From assembly GCA_934654605.1 (NCBI GenBank), contig CAKUGH010000029.1:1-17854 (forward strand): 17,854 nt of DNA, in the 5' to 3' direction. The DNA is from an uncultured Collinsella sp. (lineage in GTDB: Bacteria > Actinomycetota > Coriobacteriia > Coriobacteriales > Coriobacteriaceae). Under the pieces are notes generated by a model, which saw nothing but the letters and a program-made list of their open reading frames with translations, did not search any database and was not told the DNA's origin. Made by a program: the position numbers and the translations under genes. This document shows, in pieces, positions 13,306 to 17,854 of the stretch (position 1 is the stretch's first letter; each line of letters begins with the position of its first letter).

Positions 13306-14309
13306 ACTTCCTGAACATCTTCGAGGACCACGTGGCCGGCATCTTCGGTGCCACCCGTGCCCCGTTCTCCTTTAAGAAGCTTGCCAAGCAGGCCGCTCGC
13401 GACATGGAGGATCAGACTCTGGTGATCAACGGCGTCAACACCGCGCCGGCACTCTATACCATCCTGATCGCCGCCGACGACGATCCCATGCTCGCCCCGT
13501 TCTACCCCGAGCTTTCGCGCGAGGTCCGCGAGTTTGTGAAGGCGCAGGCCGAAAAGCGCCGCTACGTCTTTGTCGGCGAGCCCCTCGTCCGCTTTATGAT
13601 CGACCCGCAGCTTCGCGCTGGTAAGTTCTCGGTCTTTGCCGAGAACGTCGACGCCCCCACGCTCGGCCGCCTGTACGAGGAAGAGCGCGCCTACCAAAAT
13701 GGCCTGGGTCAGAACAACTCGGCCGCAAGCCGCGCCGCCAGCGCTCCCCGCGCCGGCAAGCAGCAGTTTGCCACCCCGCAGCAGCATCCCGCCGCCATGC
13801 CCCAGCAGCCGGCACCCCGCGTCGCCGCTCCCGACCCGCTCGCCGTGGCCGATCCCTTTGCGCCCAACGTCCCCGACCCCGCCGCCGCGCCCATCCCCGT
13901 GCCGCAGACCGTCTCTCGTGACGCCCTTGCCGGCATGGGTGGAGCCGCCGCGACCGGCGCCGCCGTGGGCCTTGGCGCCGCGGCCGGTATTGCCTCCAAC
14001 ATGGCGAGCACCCGCACCCCGCAGCGCCCGCTCGCCCAGCTCGTCGACGTCGTGAGCGGCGAGAGTCACAGCATCACCTCCGCGCAGGTGACCATCGGTC
14101 GCGAGCGCTCGGTTTCGGACATCGCCCTGCGCGACCCCAACGTGTCGCGCCGTCACGCCCAGCTCACCTTTACCGGTTCGGACTGGTCGATCGAGGACCT
14201 CAATTCCACCAACGGCACGCTCGTCAACAACCGCCGCATCACGCGCTGCCCGCTGCGCAACGGCGACCTGCTGACGTTTGGCCTGAGCACCTTTGAATTT
14301 AGGGGATAG
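13302..14309 (+). CDS. fhaA: FhaA: DUF3662 plus FHA-domain protein
   Basis: A 335-residue protein. Residues 1-125 match the FhaA N-terminal domain (DUF3662): it begins MNFLNIFEDHVAGIFGATRA, then APFYPELSREVREFVKA, and later DPQLRAGKFSVFA. An Ala/Pro/Gln-rich linker (about 135-235) leads to an FHA domain at 255-335 with every usual contact residue: GR (266-267), SRRH (282-285) and STNGT (302-306). In mycobacteria FhaA binds phosphorylated MviN/MurJ and takes part in peptidoglycan regulation, so a similar reader role is likely. The start is a GTG that overlaps the kinase stop by 4 nt, with GGAG 11 nt upstream. It is coupled to the kinase before it and the next FHA gene after it. Confidence 0.94.
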   Translation: MNFLNIFEDHVAGIFGATRAPFSFKKLAKQAARDMEDQTLVINGVNTAPALYTILIAADDDPMLAPFYPELSREVREFVKAQAEKRRYVFVGEPLVRFMIDPQLRAGKFSVFAENVDAPTLGRLYEEERAYQNGLGQNNSAASRAASAPRAGKQQFATPQQHPAAMPQQPAPRVAAPDPLAVADPFAPNVPDPAAAPIPVPQTVSRDALAGMGGAAATGAAVGLGAAAGIASNMASTRTPQRPLAQLVDVVSGESHSITSAQVTIGRERSVSDIALRDPNVSRRHAQLTFTGSDWSIEDLNSTNGTLVNNRRITRCPLRNGDLLTFGLSTFEFRG

Positions 14310-14315
14310 TCGCTT

Positions 14316-14732
14316 ATGAACATCGATATCGTCCTTTTTGCAGGCCGCATCGTCCTGGTCGCCCTGCTCTATATCTTCCTGTTCGCCGTCATGAAGACCG
14401 GCGTGGGACTCGTGCGCGGCCAGCGCCGCGACTCCGCTATCTGGACGATCGATGTGGACAAGGGTCCGCGCGGCATCCGTGGCATCCATGTGGACATGCT
14501 CGGCCCCGTCATCGTCGGCCGCTCGCCGTCCTCGGACATCTGCATCAACGAACCGTTTGTCTCGGCCTCGCACGCACGCTTTTCGCTGCAGGGCCCGGCA
14601 CTCATCATCGAGGACCTCAACTCGCTTAACGGCACGCTCGTCAACGGCCGCCAGCTCGTGGAGCCCGCGACGCTGCGCGAGGGCGACGAGGTCCAGATTG
14701 GCGACGTGGTCATGAAGGTGAACCGTCGATGA
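14316..14732 (+). CDS. fhaB: FhaB: membrane-anchored FHA protein
   Basis: A 138-residue protein with one N-terminal membrane segment (about 5-27, IVLFAGRIVLVALLYIFLF) and a cytoplasmic FHA domain at about 62-136. GR (68-69), SASH (83-86) and LNGT (104-107) are present, so phosphothreonine binding should be intact. Size, anchor and gene order match mycobacterial FhaB (FipA), which links kinase signalling to cell division and growth. AGGGGA (14301-14306) lies 9 nt ahead of the ATG and runs up to the fhaA stop codon. Its own stop overlaps the pstP start as ATGA. Confidence 0.94.
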   Translation: MNIDIVLFAGRIVLVALLYIFLFAVMKTGVGLVRGQRRDSAIWTIDVDKGPRGIRGIHVDMLGPVIVGRSPSSDICINEPFVSASHARFSLQGPALIIEDLNSLNGTLVNGRQLVEPATLREGDEVQIGDVVMKVNRR

Positions 14733-16645
14733 TCGACGAGGAGAACAAGTCCGCAACCATACCCGAGACGCCGGCTGCCCCCGCAGCCGCGCCGGCTCAT
14801 GCCGCTCCGGCGCGCCCTGCGACCGTGGAGCCCGAGGACACGGTGTTCTCCCTGCCTCTTTCGCATGTAACTCAAGAATATCCGGCGCTCGTCGATGACG
14901 AGGACGCCGACACCGAGCAGCCCGACGCCCCTATCGGCGCCCATGCTGCCGAACAGCCCGCAGCACCGGAGGCAACGCCCGCGCCGGCTCACTTTGCTGA
15001 GCCCGTCGCCGAAGCGATCAGTGAGAGCGCTGCCGTGTTTGCAGCCCCCGAGCCCGCCGCGCCGGTGTTTCCCGTCGCCCCGGCAACCGAGGCGGCACCC
15101 GTGTCCGCAACGCCTGCCGAAGTCGAGCAGCCCGTTGCTGCGCCTGCCGCAGCACCCGAACCCGCCGCAGCTCCCGAGCCCTCCGCTCAACCCCAGAGCA
15201 CGCCCGCGCCGTCGCACTTCGCGACGCCCGAGCCAGCGGCTGTCGAGCCGCCGCAGGACGCCGATCCCGCCGACCGCGTGACCGAAGACCTCAGCCTTCC
15301 GGACATCTCCGACGCCGAGCCAAGCAACGATGCCGACACTGTCTCCCCCGGCGACACCGCCGAGATCGATGTTGCCGCCGTGGAGGCCAAGCTCAAAGAC
15401 CCCGGCTCGACCATGAGCTTTGAGCCGCTGACCGACGAGCGCATCGAGACCGACTCGACCTACGACGCCGGCACCACCACGCAGCTTATGTGGGGCGCCC
15501 GCTCCGACGTCGGATGCGTACGCCCGCACAATGAGGACTCCTACCTGGTGCAGTCGCCGCTCTTTTGCGTGTGCGACGGCATGGGAGGACACGCCGCCGG
15601 CGAGGTGGCATCCTCCATCGCCGTCGAGACCATCGCCAAGACGGCGCCGCAGTCCGCGGACGCCGCGCGACTGGCCGCAGCCGTCGAGGCCGCTAACGCC
15701 GCCGTGATCGAGGCCGCTCTCAACGGCCTGGGCAAACCCGGCATGGGCTGCACGGCCACCTGCGCCTACATCGAAAACGACACGCTCGCCATCGCCCACG
15801 TGGGCGACTCGCGCGCCTACCTGCTCCACGAGGGCACGCTGATTCGCGTGACCCGCGACCACTCCTACGTGGAGGAGCTCGTGGATGCCGGCGAGATTAC
15901 GGCCGACGAGGCCCGCGTCCACCCCAACCGCTCGGTCATCACCCGCGCGCTGGGCTCGGACCCCGCCATGTATGCCGACCACTTTACCCTGCACATCGAG
16001 GAAGGCGACCGCCTGATCCTGTGCTCCGACGGTCTTTCGAGCATGATTCCCGATAGCGATATCGAGAACATCGCCACGCAGTCCTCGACCGCGCAGATCT
16101 GCGTCGACAACCTGGTGGACGCGGCACTTGCCGCCGGCGGCCACGACAACGTGACCGTGGTGGTCGTCGATTTGGTCGACGACGGCGTCATGCGCGAGGC
16201 AAAACGCGTCCGCCGCCGCAATGTCACCATCGCCGCCGTCCTGGCCCTTGTCTTTGTGCTGGCAGCGGGCATCTGGGCGTACACGGGCATCACCGGCTCG
16301 TACTACCTGGGTACCTGCCACGGCAATGTCGCCGTCTGGCGCGGCCTGCCCGGCAAGACGCTCGGATTCAAGCTCCACTGGCTCGAGAGCGAAACCAGCA
16401 TCAAGCTGTCCGACCTGCCCGAAGACACGCAGAACCGCCTGAAGGCGGGCATTCCGCAAACGAGTGTCGACGACGCACAGGACACCATCTCCAAGTACCG
16501 CCATCAAATTGACGAGGAGCAGACCCGTCAGGTGATTGACGCGCAAACGATTCGCGACAACACCGATCAGGAATCCACCTCCGAGTCAGATTCCGAGAAA
16601 ACCGCCGAACAGTCCGCCGAGGCCGAAGCCTCCGATAAGAATTAG
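14729..16645 (+). CDS. pstP: PP2C Ser/Thr phosphatase PstP with long N-terminal extension
   Basis: A 638-residue membrane phosphatase opposing the kinases of this operon. The PP2C domain (about 254-484) has all metal-site motifs: NED (268-270), DGMGGH (283-288), VGDSRAY, SDG (433-435) and GHDN (471-474). A membrane segment spans about 498-520. The outer C-terminal domain has LSDLPEDTQNRLKAGIP followed by VDDAQDTI, which resembles the external domain of mycobacterial PstP and supports orthology. Unlike that protein, whose catalytic domain begins near residue 1, this one has about 250 extra N-terminal residues. They are Ala/Pro/Glu-rich, and TPAP[AS]HFA occurs twice (83-90, 158-165). The start overlaps the fhaB stop (ATGA). 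A later start near 254 has no better support. Confidence 0.95.
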   Translation: MIDEENKSATIPETPAAPAAAPAHAAPARPATVEPEDTVFSLPLSHVTQEYPALVDDEDADTEQPDAPIGAHAAEQPAAPEATPAPAHFAEPVAEAISESAAVFAAPEPAAPVFPVAPATEAAPVSATPAEVEQPVAAPAAAPEPAAAPEPSAQPQSTPAPSHFATPEPAAVEPPQDADPADRVTEDLSLPDISDAEPSNDADTVSPGDTAEIDVAAVEAKLKDPGSTMSFEPLTDERIETDSTYDAGTTTQLMWGARSDVGCVRPHNEDSYLVQSPLFCVCDGMGGHAAGEVASSIAVETIAKTAPQSADAARLAAAVEAANAAVIEAALNGLGKPGMGCTATCAYIENDTLAIAHVGDSRAYLLHEGTLIRVTRDHSYVEELVDAGEITADEARVHPNRSVITRALGSDPAMYADHFTLHIEEGDRLILCSDGLSSMIPDSDIENIATQSSTAQICVDNLVDAALAAGGHDNVTVVVVDLVDDGVMREAKRVRRRNVTIAAVLALVFVLAAGIWAYTGITGSYYLGTCHGNVAVWRGLPGKTLGFKLHWLESETSIKLSDLPEDTQNRLKAGIPQTSVDDAQDTISKYRHQIDEEQTRQVIDAQTIRDNTDQESTSESDSEKTAEQSAEAEASDKN

Positions 16646-16661
16646 AAAGGGAGTGCCGCTT

Positions 16662-17854
16662 ATGAGTCGCCGCAACACCGAACTGCTCTTGCTCATCGCC
16701 TCGGCGTTCCCCGTCATCCTGCTCTATGCGATGTACGTGCTTACCGCGGGCGCCACAATCTCTTTTGAGACGCTCGCCGTGCCGATCGGCCTGTTCGCCG
16801 CCTTCGCCGCGGCGCATATCGCCGTGCGCATCCTGGCGCCCGGCGCCGACCCCGCCATCCTGCCCATCGTCTTTGTGCTCTCGGGCATCGGCATCACGTT
16901 CGTGACGCGCCTTGCCCCCGACCTCGCCATCTCGCAGCTCATCATCTTGTTTGTCTCGGTGGCACTCATGGTGGGAACGCTCGCGCTGGTCAAGAACCTC
17001 GACGTGGTCATGCGCTACAAGTACACCTTTGGCATTATCGGCATCATTTTGCTGATGCTGCCCATCTTTATCGGCACCACGATCTCGGGCTCCAAGCTGT
17101 GGATTCGCATCGCCGGCTTTACCATCCAGCCCGGCGAGTTCGCCAAGGTCTTCATCGTCCTGTTCCTGGCCGGCTATCTGGCCGAGAACCGCGAGCTGCT
17201 CTCTATCTCCAACCGCAAGATCCTGGGCCTCAAGATTCCGCGCTTCCGCCTGCTGCTGCCGCTGTTTGCCGTGTGGGGCGTATGCCTGCTCGTCGTCGTC
17301 TTTGAACGCGACCTGGGCTCGGCCGTCCTGTTCTACACCATCTTCTTGCTGATGCTCTACGTTGCCACGGGACGCTTTTCCTACGTCATCATCGGCCTTG
17401 CGCTGCTTGCCGTTGGAGCCGTGGGCGCCTACAAGTTCCTGTCGCACGTGCAGGTGCGTTTCCAGATTTGGGCCGATCCGTTTAAGGACGCCCAGGGCCA
17501 GGGCTACCAGATTGTCCAGTCGCTCTACTCGCTGGCCGACGGCGGCCTGGTTGGCGTCGGCATTGGCAACGGCATGGCAAACAACATCCCCGTCGTCGAG
17601 TCCGACTTTATTTTCTCGGCCGTCGGCGAGGAGATGGGCCTGTTGGGCGGCGGCGCCGTGCTCATCCTGTTTATGCTCTTTGCCGTGCGCGGTCTCACCA
17701 CGGCCGCCCGCGCCAAGTCCGACCTTGCCGCCTTTAGCGCGACCGGCCTTACGGCGGCCATCAGCTTCCAGGCTTTCTTGATCGTTGGCGGCGTAACCCG
17801 CCTGATCCCGCTGACCGGCGTCACCCTGCCCTTTATGAGCCAGGGCGGCTCCTC
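16662..17854 (+). CDS. rodA: RodA-type SEDS peptidoglycan glycosyltransferase (3' end cut)
   Basis: The first 397 codons of a FtsW/RodA/SpoVE protein, open at the window edge. These polytopic proteins polymerise lipid II into glycan strands together with a class B PBP. Signature pieces: GFTIQPGEFAKVF, the catalytic-Asp motif VVVFERDLGSAVLF, GYQIVQSLYSLADGGLVG, ESDFIFSAVGEEMGLLG and GVTRLIPLTGVTLPFMSQGG. ERDLG and VGGVTRLIPLTG match the mycobacterial RodA form better than FtsW. AAAGGGAG (16646-16653) lies 8 nt ahead of the ATG, just after the pstP stop. In actinobacteria the next genes are commonly a class B PBP (pbpA) and kinases (pknA, pknB), which probably continue to the right. Confidence 0.93.
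   Translation, partial: MSRRNTELLLLIASAFPVILLYAMYVLTAGATISFETLAVPIGLFAAFAAAHIAVRILAPGADPAILPIVFVLSGIGITFVTRLAPDLAISQLIILFVSVALMVGTLALVKNLDVVMRYKYTFGIIGIILLMLPIFIGTTISGSKLWIRIAGFTIQPGEFAKVFIVLFLAGYLAENRELLSISNRKILGLKIPRFRLLLPLFAVWGVCLLVVVFERDLGSAVLFYTIFLLMLYVATGRFSYVIIGLALLAVGAVGAYKFLSHVQVRFQIWADPFKDAQGQGYQIVQSLYSLADGGLVGVGIGNGMANNIPVVESDFIFSAVGEEMGLLGGGAVLILFMLFAVRGLTTAARAKSDLAAFSATGLTAAISFQAFLIVGGVTRLIPLTGVTLPFMSQGGS

Noticed and set aside
13281..14756. Minus-strand open frame of 491 codons opposite fhaA and fhaB
   Set aside because: Antisense shadow of two FHA genes; no ribosome binding site and no recognisable domain.
14369..16546. Minus-strand open frame of 725 codons opposite fhaB and pstP
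   Set aside because: It is antisense to genes with clear domain motifs and has the low-complexity Gly/Arg/His make-up of GC-rich shadow frames.

Overview
The window looks like chromosomal DNA from a high-GC Gram-positive gut-type actinobacterium. A Collinsella-like member of the Coriobacteriia is my best guess. The guess rests on GC-rich, Ala/Pro-rich coding, on strong GGAG-type ribosome binding sites, and above all on an actinobacterial kinase/FHA/PP2C/SEDS cluster that parallels the fhaA-fhaB-pstP-rodA block of mycobacteria. The genus is inferred, because no rRNA or other marker lies in the window.

Layout. (1) Positions 1-210 are non-coding and hold a 73-nt near-perfect palindrome. (2) Positions 211-3956, minus strand, form a tightly coupled three-gene operon: a membrane-anchored Gly/Ser-linker protein of unknown function, a Ser/Thr kinase with four C-terminal membrane segments, and an FHA-domain protein. 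It starts from an extended -10 promoter followed by a terminator-like hairpin just before the ribosome binding site. (3) Positions 4143-5073, minus strand, carry recR and ybaB/ebfC. (4) Positions 5194-7818 are a lower-GC accessory stretch with a DUF234-type ATPase (minus), a small membrane protein (plus) and an overlapping DUF4160 pair that looks toxin-antitoxin-like (minus). This stretch separates dnaX from ybaB-recR, genes that are usually adjacent. (5) Positions 7873-10395, minus strand, encode an unusually long DnaX of 840 residues. (6) Positions 10511-11236, plus strand, encode a YcxB-like membrane protein and end in a strong terminator hairpin. (7) Positions 11452 to the right edge, plus strand, hold a polytopic Ser/Thr kinase, fhaA, fhaB, pstP and rodA, the last cut by the window end. 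Start/stop overlaps or very short gaps join all of them.

How the genes work together. The plus-strand cluster fits a phospho-signalling unit for cell-wall growth: a kinase, two FHA readers, the opposing PP2C phosphatase, and a peptidoglycan-polymerising SEDS protein. The minus-strand operon is a second kinase-FHA pair in the same window, led by an exported protein, with no phosphatase of its own. It is the most promising candidate here for an undescribed system. The recR/ybaB/dnaX genes are ordinary recombination and replication housekeeping genes.
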